Translations under genes and position numbers: made by a program
Assembly (NCBI RefSeq): GCF_014836775.1
Contig: NZ_JACSQD010000001.1
Coordinates: 359,160 to 423,159 of the forward strand
Reading direction: 5' to 3'
Length of the DNA: 64,000 bases
Source of the DNA: Arthrobacter gallicola
Lineage (GTDB): Bacteria > Actinomycetota > Actinomycetes > Actinomycetales > Micrococcaceae
Shown here: positions 50,859-60,341 of the stretch, in pieces
Layout: every line of letters begins with the position of its first letter
How positions within the stretch are numbered: position 1 is the stretch's first letter
Notes under the pieces: generated by a model
Seen by the model: only the letters and a program-made list of their open reading frames with translations
What the model was told of the DNA's origin: nothing
The model's database searches: none

Positions 50859-52883
50859 GTGCCACAACAAACCATGCAGGACGAACCGGTCTCCGGGCAG
50901 GGGCCCAGGCAGCCGGGTGCGCCGTATTGGCTGATCACCGCGATCCTGGGCTGCGGCGGGATCGTGGTTTCCCTGGAAAAAACCGCCGTGGTGCCCCTCC
51001 TCCCCGAATATCCCCGCATCTTTGGCGTCAGCAGCGACGATGTGTCCTGGCTGGTCACCGTTACCCTGCTCAGCGCTGCAGTGGCCACTCCGGTGGTGTC
51101 CCGGCTCGCGGACATGTTCGGCAAGAAACGAATGCTTCTGGTGGCCCTGATCATGATGGTGGCGGGCGGATTCACTGCCGCGGTTGGAGGCACCTTCACC
51201 GCTGCCCTGGTGGGCCGGACCCTGCAGGGTTTTGCCGGTGCAGTCATTCCGATTGGCATCAGTATCCTGCGGGACACCCTTCCACAGCGCCGGGTTGCCG
51301 GCGCCGTCTCGCTGATGAGCGCGAGTTTCGGAATCGGCAGCGCCCTGGGACTGCCGATGGCCGGTTTTACCTATGAGAATCTGGGTTGGCAGGCAACGTT
51401 CTGGGTGGTGGCGCTGATCGCACTGATCCTCACCGCCGCCGTCTACTTTTACGTGCCTGAATCCACAGTCCGGACTCATGGCAGGTTCGACTATTTTGGA
51501 GCGGTCCTGCTGTCCGGGGCCATGACGGCACTGCTGCTGGCGATCTCCAAGGGCGGGGTTTGGGGCTGGACCAGTGACATCGTGCTGGGACTGTTCGCAG
51601 CATGTGCGGTGCTGCTGGCCGCTTGGTTCCCCCATGAGCTGCGCAGCGGGCAGCCGCTGATCGATTTGCGGACCTCGGCACGGCGGCCGGTTCTCCTGGT
51701 CAACATAGCGTCCGTGCTGGTCGGATTTTCCATGTACGCGAACATGCTCGTCACCACCCAGCAGCTGCAGCTCTCCCGGGTCACGGGATTCGGATTTGGG
51801 CTGAGCGTCCTGGTGGCCGGGCTGGCCATGATTCCGGCCGGCCTGGCAATGGTGGCCATTTCACCGGTGTCCGCGCGGCTAACCAACAGCTTTGGTGCCA
51901 AGGTGACCATGGTGGCGGGGTGCACGGTGATGGCGGCGGGTTACCTGCTGCGGGTTGTACTGGTGGAAACCATCCTGGGCATCATCGTTGGAGCCGTCAT
52001 CATTTCTATCGGCACTGCGATGGCGATGGCCGCGATGCCAACCATCGTGATGAGCAACTCTCCCAGGACGGACACCGCTGCCGCCAACGGGCTCAACACC
52101 CTGCTCCGTTCCGTGGGAACCTCCACCTGCAGTGCGGCCGTGGCCGTGATTCTGGCGTCCGTCACCGTGGAGATCGGCGGACGGGTCTTTCCCGATCTGG
52201 AAGCTTTTCGGCTGATCTTCATCCTTGCCGGCCTCACCGCTGCTGCGGGCGCCGCCGTGTCCGTGCTGATTCCCAAATCACGGCACCGCGAAGCCACCCA
52301 CCCCGACCTTTACTCCGCAGCCCCGGGCACGGGTCCTGCTCCGGCCGGGAAGCACGAAATCCTGCTCAGCGGTGTGCTCCGGCCCGCCGGCGGCCGGGCG
52401 CCGCTGGACCAGGGAACCGTCACGGTGACGGACAGCGGGGGCTCACCGGTGGACTGGGACCGCAGTGATGAGCACGGAACCTATGTGGTCGTCCTGCCGG
52501 GGCCGGGACGGTACATCTTCATCGCAGCGCACGCGCGCTGGCGTCCCGTTGCCGAGGTTCTGGAGTTCCCCGGGACAGCGGCTCCGCATGACATCCAGTT
52601 TCACCAGCGGCTGCTGCTGGAGGGCCGGATCCGGCACGGCAGCCGGCCGGTTCGCAATGCCCTGGTCCTGCTGGTCAAGGGAGCCGGGGACCCTCCGGCA
52701 GCTGCCCGGTCCGGCCGGGACGGCACCTTCGAGCTGCCACTGCCGGGACCCGGCAGGTATGTGCTCACAGTCGTGGAACCCAGCGGGCAGACCCATACCC
52801 GGCGCGTTGAACTGCCCTGCGCAGACCGGGTGATCGACGTCGAACTGGGCAGCCCGCCGGGGCGCACGGGACTGCAGGTCTGA
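50859..52883 (+). CDS. MFS exporter with two C-terminal beta-sandwich domains
   Basis: A 674-aa protein. Residues about 20-485 are a 14-helix DHA2-type drug:H+ antiporter (WLITAILGCGGIVVSLEKTAVVP; LADMFGKKRMLL is motif A; GRTLQGFAGAVIPIGISIL is motif C-like). Then come two carboxypeptidase-regulatory-like/Ig-like repeats, each ending in a PGPGRY segment (LPGPGRYIFIAA and LPGPGRYVLTVVE). Start GTG 50859 has GGAGG four bases upstream; GTG 50832 and ATG 50874 are alternatives. The fused tail lies after the last helix; its side of the membrane is not certain. Substrate unknown. Confidence 0.85.
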   Translation: MPQQTMQDEPVSGQGPRQPGAPYWLITAILGCGGIVVSLEKTAVVPLLPEYPRIFGVSSDDVSWLVTVTLLSAAVATPVVSRLADMFGKKRMLLVALIMMVAGGFTAAVGGTFTAALVGRTLQGFAGAVIPIGISILRDTLPQRRVAGAVSLMSASFGIGSALGLPMAGFTYENLGWQATFWVVALIALILTAAVYFYVPESTVRTHGRFDYFGAVLLSGAMTALLLAISKGGVWGWTSDIVLGLFAACAVLLAAWFPHELRSGQPLIDLRTSARRPVLLVNIASVLVGFSMYANMLVTTQQLQLSRVTGFGFGLSVLVAGLAMIPAGLAMVAISPVSARLTNSFGAKVTMVAGCTVMAAGYLLRVVLVETILGIIVGAVIISIGTAMAMAAMPTIVMSNSPRTDTAAANGLNTLLRSVGTSTCSAAVAVILASVTVEIGGRVFPDLEAFRLIFILAGLTAAAGAAVSVLIPKSRHREATHPDLYSAAPGTGPAPAGKHEILLSGVLRPAGGRAPLDQGTVTVTDSGGSPVDWDRSDEHGTYVVVLPGPGRYIFIAAHARWRPVAEVLEFPGTAAPHDIQFHQRLLLEGRIRHGSRPVRNALVLLVKGAGDPPAAARSGRDGTFELPLPGPGRYVLTVVEPSGQTHTRRVELPCADRVIDVELGSPPGRTGLQV

Positions 52884-52909
52884 AGCACTGCCAGTTCCCG
52901 AAGCTGCCG

Positions 52910-53398
52910 CTACCTGACCTCACGGATCAGGTTGGTGATGCGGGCGGTGGAAAGCCTGCGGCCTTCGCTGTCCGTCATCACGACTTCGTGGGTGGTGAGG
53001 GTGCCGCCCAGATGGAGAGCGGTTGCGGTGCCGGTCACCAGGCCGGAGGACACCGACCGGTGATGGGTTGCACTGATTTCAATGCCGACGGCGTACTTCC
53101 CGGGTCCGGCATGGATGGATGCGGCGAAGGAACCCAGGGTTTCCGCCAGTACCGCATGGGCGCCGCCGTGGAGAATCCCGGCGACCTGCTCGTTGCCCTC
53201 CACCGGCATCGTTGCCACCATACGGGCGGGGGACATTTCCAGGAAGCGGATTCCCATCCGCACAACCAGGGCACCCACACCGGATTCCCCCAGCCACGGG
53301 TGGAGCTCGGCAGGAACGCCGGCATCAATCAATTCCTGCAGGCGGGGGTACTCACCCTCGGCGGGACCAGCCTGGCCCGGCGTGAAAATGTCGCTCAT
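52910..53398 (-). CDS. PaaI-type hotdog thioesterase
   Basis: A 162-aa hotdog thioesterase of the PaaI/YdiI type. HGGAHAVLAETLGSFAA carries the catalytic Glu/His-Gly region, GIEISATHHRSV the second half-site. Start ATG 53398 (MSDIFTPG) leaves only 19 bases to the divergent polA start; the longer frame crosses polA and is rejected. Candidate substrates are aryl- or 1,4-dihydroxynaphthoyl-CoA, the latter in menaquinone synthesis, but this is a guess. Confidence 0.85.
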   Translation of the reverse strand: MSDIFTPGQAGPAEGEYPRLQELIDAGVPAELHPWLGESGVGALVVRMGIRFLEMSPARMVATMPVEGNEQVAGILHGGAHAVLAETLGSFAASIHAGPGKYAVGIEISATHHRSVSSGLVTGTATALHLGGTLTTHEVVMTDSEGRRLSTARITNLIREVR

Positions 53399-53410
53399 GC
53401 CCACTAGGCT
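53382..53410 (+). promoter_or_regulatory. polA promoter, leaderless
   Basis: GTGAAA (53382-53387) and TAGGCT (53405-53410) are 17 bases apart. GTG 53418 begins seven bases past the -10, so it should be the transcription start. The region overlaps the 5' end of the divergent thioesterase. Confidence 0.5.
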
Positions 53411-53417
53411 TGCATCT

Positions 53418-56306
53418 GTGAGTGAAACTGCCAAACTGGCCGCTGCCCCCGTCTCTGATTCCGTTCCCAACCCCGAAGAGTCCCTTACCGGCCTCCTGGA
53501 AACTGAGGAAGATGCCGTACAGCCGGACACCGCGGCAGATGCCCCCGTGGGAAGCCACGCGGTCTCTGCTCCCTCCGGCGGCATGGAATCCGGTCCGGAC
53601 GCAACCGCCGCACCCCTGGGCACCGTAAACGCAGCCGGCCACAACCGCCTTCTCGTGATCGACGGGCATTCCATGGCCTTCCGCGCCTTCTACGCCCTGC
53701 CGGCGGAGAACTTTTCCACGGATACCGGACAGCACACCAACGCCGTGTACGGGTTCACCTCCATGCTGATCAACCTGATCAAGAACGAGGAACCGACCCA
53801 CATCGCCGTGGCGTTCGACCTGGACACCCCCACGTTCCGCACCGAGGAATACTCCGAATACAAGGGCGGGCGCAACAAGACCCCCGAAGAGTTCCATGGC
53901 CAGGTGGACCTGATCATCAAGGTCATGGAAGCCATGCGGATTCCCACCATCTCCCTGGACGGGTATGAAGCGGACGACATCCTGGCCACCCTCTCCGAAC
54001 AGGCAGCCGCCAGGAACTGGGACGTCATGGTGGTCTCCGGTGACCGGGACGCTTTCCAGCTGGTTAACGACAACGTCACCGTCTTTTACCCCAAAAAGGG
54101 CGTCTCCGATCTGCCCCGCATGGATGCCGCGGCCGTCGAAGAGAAGTACCTGGTTCCGCCGGACAAGTACTCCGACCTGGCCGCGCTGGTGGGGGAGTCC
54201 GCGGACAACCTGCCCGGCGTTCCCGGAGTGGGACCGAAGACCGCCGCCAAATGGATCAAGCAGTACGGGGGGCTCGAAGGCATCCTGGAGCACCTGGATG
54301 AGATCAAGGGCAAGGTGGGCGATTCCCTCCGCGCCAACATTGAAGACGTCAAGCGCAACCGCCGCCTGAACCGGCTGCTGCGGGACCTTGAGCTTCCCGT
54401 GGATCTCGAGGCCATGGCTGCCCGCCGTCCGGACCGCGACGCGATTGAAGAGCTCTTTGACGCCCTGCAGTTCAATGCGCTCCGCAAGCGGCTTTTCGAC
54501 GTCTACGGTGAAGAGGAACCTGCCGCCGGTCATCCGGAGCTGGAGCCCCCGGCGCACGTGGTCCTTACCGGCGCCGAGGAGCTTCGTGGCTGGTTCGACG
54601 CCACCAACCAGGCGCCCGCTGCCGTTCAACTGGTTACCGAAGGGGCGGGGGAGTCCCGGGACGCTGTGGGCCTTGCGCTCGTGACCGATGACGCCGCAGT
54701 TTATGTTCCGCTGACCGAAATCGACTCCGACGCGGAGAAGGTGCTTGCGGACTGGCTGGCGGATAAGGACGCGCCGAAGGTGGTGCACGACTTCAAATCG
54801 GCCTACAAACTGCTGGCCGGCCGTGGACTGCACCTGGCGGGCGAGGTGGATGACCCCGCTATTTCGGGTTACCTGATCCAGCCGGACCGGCGCAGCTACG
54901 ACCTCGCGGACCTCAGCCTGACCCACCTCAAACTCTCCCTGGACGCGGCTCCGGATACCGGGAACCAGCTGGAGCTGTCCCTGGAGGGCGAGGATTCTGC
55001 AACTCCGGCGGTCCGCAAGGCTTTTGCCGCCCTGCGGCTCAGTGAGCACTTCGCCGGCCAGCTGGTGGAGCGGGGCGCCAACCAGCTTCTCGGCGGCCTG
55101 GAGCTTCCGCTCTCCGAGGTGCTGGCCGAAATGGAGCTTGCCGGCATTGCCGTCTCCACCGAGAAGCTGGATGCACTGCTGGACCAGTTCAGCTTCACCA
55201 TTAACCAGGCCAAGGAAGAGGCCTTTTCGGTCATTGGCAAGGAGATCAACCTCGGTTCGCCGAAGCAGCTCCAGGTGGTGCTCTTCGAGGAACTCGGTCT
55301 GCCCAAGACCAAGAAAATCAAGACCGGATACTCCACCGACGCCGATGCGCTGGCGGACCTGATCGTCAAGACGGGCGGCCATCCGTTCCTGGCCCACCTG
55401 CTGGCCTACCGGGATGCCGCCAAGCTGCGCCAGACGGTGGAAGGCCTGCGGAAGGCGGTGGCCGACGACGGCCGGATCCACACCACCTATGCGCAGACAG
55501 TTGCCGCGACCGGACGTTTGTCCTCGATCAACCCCAACCTGCAGAACATTCCGATCCGTTCGGAGGAGGGCCGGCGGATCCGCGAGGTGTTCGTAGTCGG
55601 CGAAGGCTATGAAACGCTGCTGACCGCCGACTACTCACAGGTCGAAATGCGCATCATGGCGCACCTTTCCGGCGACGAAAGCCTGATTCAGGCCTTCCGC
55701 GACGGTGAGGACCTGCACCGGTTCGTCGGCTCCCACATTTTCGGTGTGCCGCCGGAAGAAGTCACCAGTGCCATGCGTTCCAAGGTCAAGGCCATGTCCT
55801 ACGGCCTGGTGTACGGCCTGAGTTCGTTCGGCCTGTCCAAGCAGCTGTCGATTCCCGTGGATGAAGCACGGACCCTCATGCGCGATTACTTCACCCGGTT
55901 CGGCGCGGTGCGCGACTACCTGCGCGGCGTCGTCGAGCAGGCCCGCAAGGATGGCTACACCTCCACGATTGAGGGCCGGCGGCGCTACCTGCCCGACCTT
56001 GCCAGCACCAACCGCCAGCTGCGGGAAATGTCGGAGCGGGCGGCACTGAATGCGCCGATCCAGGGTTCGGCAGCGGACATCATCAAGAAGGCCATGCTGG
56101 GCGTTGACGCCGAACTGAAGAAGCAGGGCCTGAAGTCCCGTATGCTGCTGCAGGTCCATGACGAACTGGTCCTGGAAGTGGCACCCGGTGAGCGCGACGC
56201 GGCGGAGAAACTGGTGCGGGAGCAGATGGCCGGTGCCGCTGACCTGTCCGTCCCGCTGGACGTCTCGGTCGGCTGGGGCGCGAGCTGGCACGAGGCCGGG
56301 CACTAG
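53418..56306 (+). CDS. polA: DNA polymerase I
   Basis: A 962-aa family A polymerase for Okazaki fragment maturation and repair. 5'-3' exonuclease domain from about residue 76 (NRLLVIDGHSMAFRAFYALP, DRDAFQL, GVGPKTAAK), a degenerate 3'-5' exonuclease domain without the usual DxE metal motif, and the polymerase domain with motif A (LLTADYSQVEMRI), B (KVKAMSYGLVYG) and C (LLQVHDELVLEV). About 75 N-terminal Ala/Pro/acid-rich residues precede the exonuclease; a later start is possible. GTG start leaderless. Proofreading absence is usual in actinobacteria. Confidence 0.95.
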   Translation: MSETAKLAAAPVSDSVPNPEESLTGLLETEEDAVQPDTAADAPVGSHAVSAPSGGMESGPDATAAPLGTVNAAGHNRLLVIDGHSMAFRAFYALPAENFSTDTGQHTNAVYGFTSMLINLIKNEEPTHIAVAFDLDTPTFRTEEYSEYKGGRNKTPEEFHGQVDLIIKVMEAMRIPTISLDGYEADDILATLSEQAAARNWDVMVVSGDRDAFQLVNDNVTVFYPKKGVSDLPRMDAAAVEEKYLVPPDKYSDLAALVGESADNLPGVPGVGPKTAAKWIKQYGGLEGILEHLDEIKGKVGDSLRANIEDVKRNRRLNRLLRDLELPVDLEAMAARRPDRDAIEELFDALQFNALRKRLFDVYGEEEPAAGHPELEPPAHVVLTGAEELRGWFDATNQAPAAVQLVTEGAGESRDAVGLALVTDDAAVYVPLTEIDSDAEKVLADWLADKDAPKVVHDFKSAYKLLAGRGLHLAGEVDDPAISGYLIQPDRRSYDLADLSLTHLKLSLDAAPDTGNQLELSLEGEDSATPAVRKAFAALRLSEHFAGQLVERGANQLLGGLELPLSEVLAEMELAGIAVSTEKLDALLDQFSFTINQAKEEAFSVIGKEINLGSPKQLQVVLFEELGLPKTKKIKTGYSTDADALADLIVKTGGHPFLAHLLAYRDAAKLRQTVEGLRKAVADDGRIHTTYAQTVAATGRLSSINPNLQNIPIRSEEGRRIREVFVVGEGYETLLTADYSQVEMRIMAHLSGDESLIQAFRDGEDLHRFVGSHIFGVPPEEVTSAMRSKVKAMSYGLVYGLSSFGLSKQLSIPVDEARTLMRDYFTRFGAVRDYLRGVVEQARKDGYTSTIEGRRRYLPDLASTNRQLREMSERAALNAPIQGSAADIIKKAMLGVDAELKKQGLKSRMLLQVHDELVLEVAPGERDAAEKLVREQMAGAADLSVPLDVSVGWGASWHEAGH

Positions 56307-56401
56307 CCCGGCACACAAACCAAGCAGTGCGCAAACAGCGCACTGCCAAACACAGCGCGGCCACTGCAGCATGGCCGCTACAGCACAACGGGGGAGCAGT
56401 C

Positions 56402-57712
56402 ATGGAACCAGGAACAGGTCTTCGCACGGAGAGGTTCCAGGCTGCGCTCTCCACCGTGGAGCCGGGCGCCGCTGACGAGCGGACCGCCGATTGGTTCCAG
56501 GCCGTAGCCCTGGGGTTCCACGAAGCCCGGTACGACCCCAAACACATCAGTGCGGTGGTCGAGGCCTACGGGCAGGACGGGCGCTGGCTGACGGGCGTGT
56601 ACGACGACGAGGCGCCTGAGTACGCCTGGAATCCCGCAGCGCCCGTGGCTACCTACGCCACTATGACCCATGAGCTCAATACGGGCGGCGCGCTGCTTCC
56701 GGTCCACCAGATCACGTCTGTGACAGTGCGCCCGACCCACCGCCGGCGGGGAATCCTGCGGCAGATGATCACGTCCGACCTGAGCCGGGCCAAGGACGAA
56801 GGCTTCGCGGCCGCGGCGCTCACCGCCTCGGAAGCGGTGATCTACGGACGTTTCGGCTTCGGCGTGGCGACCTCCGAACGGACAGTGGAAGTCGATGCCC
56901 GCGGCCGGCTGGAACTCACCGTGCCGCCGTCGGGCACCACCGCCGTTGCCGACCTGGCAAAGCTGGAGAGCCTGGCACCGACGATCTTCCGGGCGCACCT
57001 GGAGCGTACCCGGGGAGCAGTCGGGCGTCAGGTTGGCTACGCCAAGCGTGCAGCAGGGTTGTGGGGAGACCTCCCAGAACCCGAAAAGGATGTCCGCGCA
57101 GCTATCCACTACAGCCCCTCCGGGACCCCGGACGGCTACGTCAGCTATAAGTTCCTGCCCTGGGAGACGGAGCCTCACACCTTGAAGGTGCTGGACCTGG
57201 TGGCCGTGGATGACACCGCCCGGCTGGAACTGTGGCGTTTCCTCGGGTCCATCGACCTGGTGGAGCGCATTACCTGTCCGGCAGCCCCGGAAGCCGATCC
57301 GCTGCCCTGGGCTCTGGCCGACCGCCGCCGTTATGCCGTGAAAGCCCACGAGGACCAGCTGTGGGTACGGGCTCTGGATCCTGCAGCCATGCTGCGGGCC
57401 CGCGGGTTTGACGCTGACGGAGCGCTGGTGCTGGGGATCACTGATTCGCTGGACCTGGCGTCCGGCCGCTGGCTGGTGCAGGTGGATGCCGGTGCCGCGG
57501 TGGTCACGGAACTCCAGGCCGGGGACGCCCTGCCGCCAGGGGTACCGGCCGTGGAAATGGATGCTGCCGCTTTCGGCTCTCTCTACCTGGGCGGCGTCAG
57601 CGGCCAGCTGCTTTCTGCAGCGGGGGGTGTCCGCGGCCCGGCGGACGCCGTCGGCACGCTCGACAGGCTGTTTGCCGTATCGCGGGCACCATACTGCAGC
57701 ACGCACTTCTAG
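56402..57712 (+). CDS. Eis-like GNAT N-acetyltransferase
   Basis: A 436-aa acetyltransferase of the Eis family, with two GNAT domains and a C-terminal SCP2-like region. Acetyl-CoA site SVTVRPTHRRRGILRQMI, catalytic Tyr in EAVIYGRFGFGVAT, and the C-terminal carboxylate on the last Phe (PYCSTHF), as in mycobacterial Eis. Eis acetylates aminoglycosides, but such proteins in soil bacteria have unknown substrates. ATG 56402 is preceded by GGGGGAGCAGTC. Confidence 0.88.
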   Translation: MEPGTGLRTERFQAALSTVEPGAADERTADWFQAVALGFHEARYDPKHISAVVEAYGQDGRWLTGVYDDEAPEYAWNPAAPVATYATMTHELNTGGALLPVHQITSVTVRPTHRRRGILRQMITSDLSRAKDEGFAAAALTASEAVIYGRFGFGVATSERTVEVDARGRLELTVPPSGTTAVADLAKLESLAPTIFRAHLERTRGAVGRQVGYAKRAAGLWGDLPEPEKDVRAAIHYSPSGTPDGYVSYKFLPWETEPHTLKVLDLVAVDDTARLELWRFLGSIDLVERITCPAAPEADPLPWALADRRRYAVKAHEDQLWVRALDPAAMLRARGFDADGALVLGITDSLDLASGRWLVQVDAGAAVVTELQAGDALPPGVPAVEMDAAAFGSLYLGGVSGQLLSAAGGVRGPADAVGTLDRLFAVSRAPYCSTHF

Positions 57713-57819
57713 GCCGCTGAGGTCGGTAGCTCGGCGGGAGGATCCCGGCGCCGAATTACCGGTACCGGCCGTCCATTACGCACGGGACCAACCGGAGGTA
57801 CGGGTTTCTTCGTTTGGCT

Positions 57820-57849
57820 TTGACCTGACTTGGCGGCTGCGGCTAGACT
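57820..57849 (+). promoter_or_regulatory. Strong rpsA promoter
   Basis: TTGACC (57820-57825) and TAGACT (57844-57849), 18 bases apart. The predicted start near 57857 gives an rpsA leader of about 190 bases, in which CCGGA-N-AACC and GGTT-TT-TCCGG may pair. The 332-bp gap 57713-58044 has no gene. Confidence 0.65.
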
Positions 57850-58044
57850 AATCAGGCGCGTTACGCGTGCTGGTGACTCTCATATCCCCGGCCGCAGGTG
57901 CGCACAACGATTACAACAGCATTTACATTCTGTCCATCTCCGGACAACCAAGCACCGTCTTGAACCTGGTTTTTCCGGGTTGCACCCGAGCCGGTGGGAG
58001 CACATCCGGAATTACAACAACTTCCACATCGGAGTCCCAACTAC

Positions 58045-59517
58045 ATGACCATCACCACCACCGAGAAGTCCGGTACCCCGCAGGTCGCGATCAACGACAT
58101 CGGTACTGCCGAGGACTTCCTCGCCGCAATCGACGCAACGATCAAGTACTTCAACGACGGAGATCTCGTCGAAGGTACCGTCGTTAAGGTCGACCGCGAC
58201 GAGGTCCTGCTCGACATCGGTTACAAGACCGAGGGTGTCATCCCTTCGCGTGAGCTTTCCATCAAGCACGACGTTGATCCCGGAGACGTTGTCTCCGTTG
58301 GCGATCAGGTTGAAGCTTTGGTCCTCACCAAGGAAGACAAAGAAGGCCGTCTGATCCTCTCCAAGAAGCGCGCACAGTACGAGCGTGCCTGGGGCGACAT
58401 CGAGAAGGTCAAGGAAGAAGACGGCGTCGTTACCGGTACCGTCATCGAGGTTGTCAAGGGTGGTCTTATCCTCGACATCGGGCTGCGCGGCTTCCTGCCG
58501 GCATCCCTCGTGGAGATGCGTCGCGTCCGCGACCTGGCTCCGTACATCGGCCAGCAGATCGAAGCCAAGATCATCGAGCTGGACAAGAACCGCAACAACG
58601 TGGTCCTGTCCCGCCGTGCCTGGCTCGAGCAGACCCAGTCCGAGGTTCGTTCCACGTTCCTCAACAAGCTGGAAAAGGGCCAGGTTCGTCCGGGCGTTGT
58701 TTCCTCCATCGTCAACTTCGGTGCATTCGTGGACCTTGGCGGCGTAGACGGCCTCGTCCACGTTTCCGAGCTGTCCTGGAAGCACATCGACCACCCCTCC
58801 GAGGTCGTTGAAGTTGGCCAGGAAGTCACCGTTGAGGTTCTGGAAGTTGACCTCGACCGCGAGCGTGTCTCCCTGTCGCTGAAGGCTACGCAGGAAGATC
58901 CGTGGCAGACCTTCGCCCGCACCCACGCCCTGGGCCAGGTTGTGCCGGGTAAGGTCACCAAGCTGGTTCCGTTCGGTGCGTTCGTTCGCGTCGAAGACGG
59001 CATCGAAGGCCTGGTCCACATCTCCGAGCTGGCAGTCCGCCACGTGGAGCTGGCCGAGCAGGTTGTCTCCGTTGGGGATGAACTGTTCGTCAAGGTCATC
59101 GACATCGACCTCGAGCGCCGCCGCATCTCCCTGTCGCTGAAGCAGGCGAACGAGGGCGTCGACCCCGAAGGCACCGAATTCGATCCGGCTCTGTACGGCA
59201 TGGCCGCAGAGTACGACGAAGCCGGCAACTACAAGTACCCGGAGGGCTTCGACCCCGAGTCCAACGAATGGCTCGAAGGTTACGAGACCCAGCGTGCCGC
59301 TTGGGAGCAGCAGTACGCTGACGCCCAGGCCCGTTGGGAAGCTCACAAGAAGCAGGTTGCCCAGCACAACTCCGAGGATGTTGCTGCTGCATCGGACTCC
59401 GTTGAGTCCAGCGCAACCAGCTACTCTTCCGAGCCCGCTGCATCCGAGTCCGCTGCCGGTACCCTGGCATCGGATGAGGCACTTGCCGCACTGCGCGAGA
59501 AGCTGACCGGCAACTAA
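58045..59517 (+). CDS. rpsA: 30S ribosomal protein S1
   Basis: A 490-aa mRNA-binding S1 protein with four S1 repeats (about 38, 125, 212 and 297): EGTVVKVDRDEVLLDIGYKTEG, TGTVIEVVKGGLILDIGL, PGVVSSIVNFGAFVDLGG and PGKVTKLVPFGAFVRVED. The actinobacterial form has four rather than the six repeats of E. coli. The last 120 residues are acidic and Ser/Ala-rich, likely disordered. Codon use is strongly biased to favoured C-ending codons and GTT, as in highly expressed genes. Confidence 0.97.
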   Translation: MTITTTEKSGTPQVAINDIGTAEDFLAAIDATIKYFNDGDLVEGTVVKVDRDEVLLDIGYKTEGVIPSRELSIKHDVDPGDVVSVGDQVEALVLTKEDKEGRLILSKKRAQYERAWGDIEKVKEEDGVVTGTVIEVVKGGLILDIGLRGFLPASLVEMRRVRDLAPYIGQQIEAKIIELDKNRNNVVLSRRAWLEQTQSEVRSTFLNKLEKGQVRPGVVSSIVNFGAFVDLGGVDGLVHVSELSWKHIDHPSEVVEVGQEVTVEVLEVDLDRERVSLSLKATQEDPWQTFARTHALGQVVPGKVTKLVPFGAFVRVEDGIEGLVHISELAVRHVELAEQVVSVGDELFVKVIDIDLERRRISLSLKQANEGVDPEGTEFDPALYGMAAEYDEAGNYKYPEGFDPESNEWLEGYETQRAAWEQQYADAQARWEAHKKQVAQHNSEDVAAASDSVESSATSYSSEPAASESAAGTLASDEALAALREKLTGN

Positions 59518-59542
59518 TACCGGTTCCCGGTAGACGTAAGCC

Positions 59543-59586
59543 AACGTAAAGCGGGCCCCCACTTCGGTGGGGGCCCGCTTTACGTT
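59543..59586. terminator. Very strong rpsA terminator
   Basis: Perfect 20-bp stem (59543-59562 with 59567-59586) closed by a TTCG tetraloop; the core is AAAGCGGGCCCCCAC. It starts 25 bases after the stop. Confidence 0.93.
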
Positions 59587-59629
59587 GATACTGGGAGCTG
59601 GGAATCCACACAGAGACGACGGGGGATGT

Positions 59630-60328
59630 ATGCAGCACCGGGACAGGCCGGACACTGATGGACCGCTGGAGGCAGAGATCCGGCGCCGGGCCAGGAGCGG
59701 TGCCGCACACCTGCGCCCGCAGCAGGCAGCCAACCTCGTCAACGGCTCCGCGGAAGCGGAAACCGGGCAGACGTACGAGGAGTTCCATACCATGCAGGAA
59801 GCTGTCGGAGCGCTGCAGGAAGCCTATCCGGACTACTTTCAGGCTGCTCATGCAGTGGCAAAATCTGAATCAGCCGCGGACCTGGGCCGGTTCCAGGGAT
59901 GGCGGAGACAGCAGCTTGCCCTCGCCCGTGCCGAGGACGGTCCGGCAGCTACCCTGGCTCCGTGGCTGCGCGCCGGAGGTGCCGCGCTGACCTTTGCCGG
60001 GATCCTGGCCCTGGGTATCAACCTGATCGGCTATTCGGCCCTGCTCGTCTGGTGGGCAGCCTCGACGGGCCTTTACATGCTGGGCGGACGGTTCCGGAAA
60101 CGGCGCAGCAGCCCGCTGTGGAGGGGAGTCTTCTCCGACCCCAAGTACACGTGCAGGACCGTTTGGTACGCGGCTGCGCAGGCTGCGGCGGCGGAACTGA
60201 TCCGGTCCCGCGAACCCGGTGCGGCGGCCCACGCGGACGGTCTCCGGGAGCTGGAGGAGAACTGGGCGCTGCGTAACCGCAGCAGCGTCCTCTATTCACA
60301 GGAGGACTACAGCCGCATAGCTGGATAG
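59630..60328 (+). CDS. Hypothetical membrane-anchored protein
   Basis: A 232-aa protein starting MQHRDRPDTDGPLEAEIRR. A charged, helical N-terminus (about 1-105, with QTYEEFHTMQEAVGAL) precedes one long hydrophobic region (LTFAGILALGINLIGYSALLVWWAASTGLYMLGG) able to form two segments, then a soluble C-terminus. No family recognised. ATG 59630 has GGGGGATG upstream. The C-terminus is Glu/Arg-rich. Confidence 0.65.
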   Translation: MQHRDRPDTDGPLEAEIRRRARSGAAHLRPQQAANLVNGSAEAETGQTYEEFHTMQEAVGALQEAYPDYFQAAHAVAKSESAADLGRFQGWRRQQLALARAEDGPAATLAPWLRAGGAALTFAGILALGINLIGYSALLVWWAASTGLYMLGGRFRKRRSSPLWRGVFSDPKYTCRTVWYAAAQAAAAELIRSREPGAAAHADGLRELEENWALRNRSSVLYSQEDYSRIAG

Positions 60329-60341
60329 CGGCACAGCGAAA

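Noticed and set aside
53352..55481. 709-codon minus-strand open frame over polA
   Set aside because: Antisense to conserved exonuclease and polymerase motifs; no family features in the translation.
58012..59793. 593-codon minus-strand open frame over rpsA
   Set aside because: Mirrors the codon bias of rpsA; crosses the perfect terminator and has no recognisable domain.
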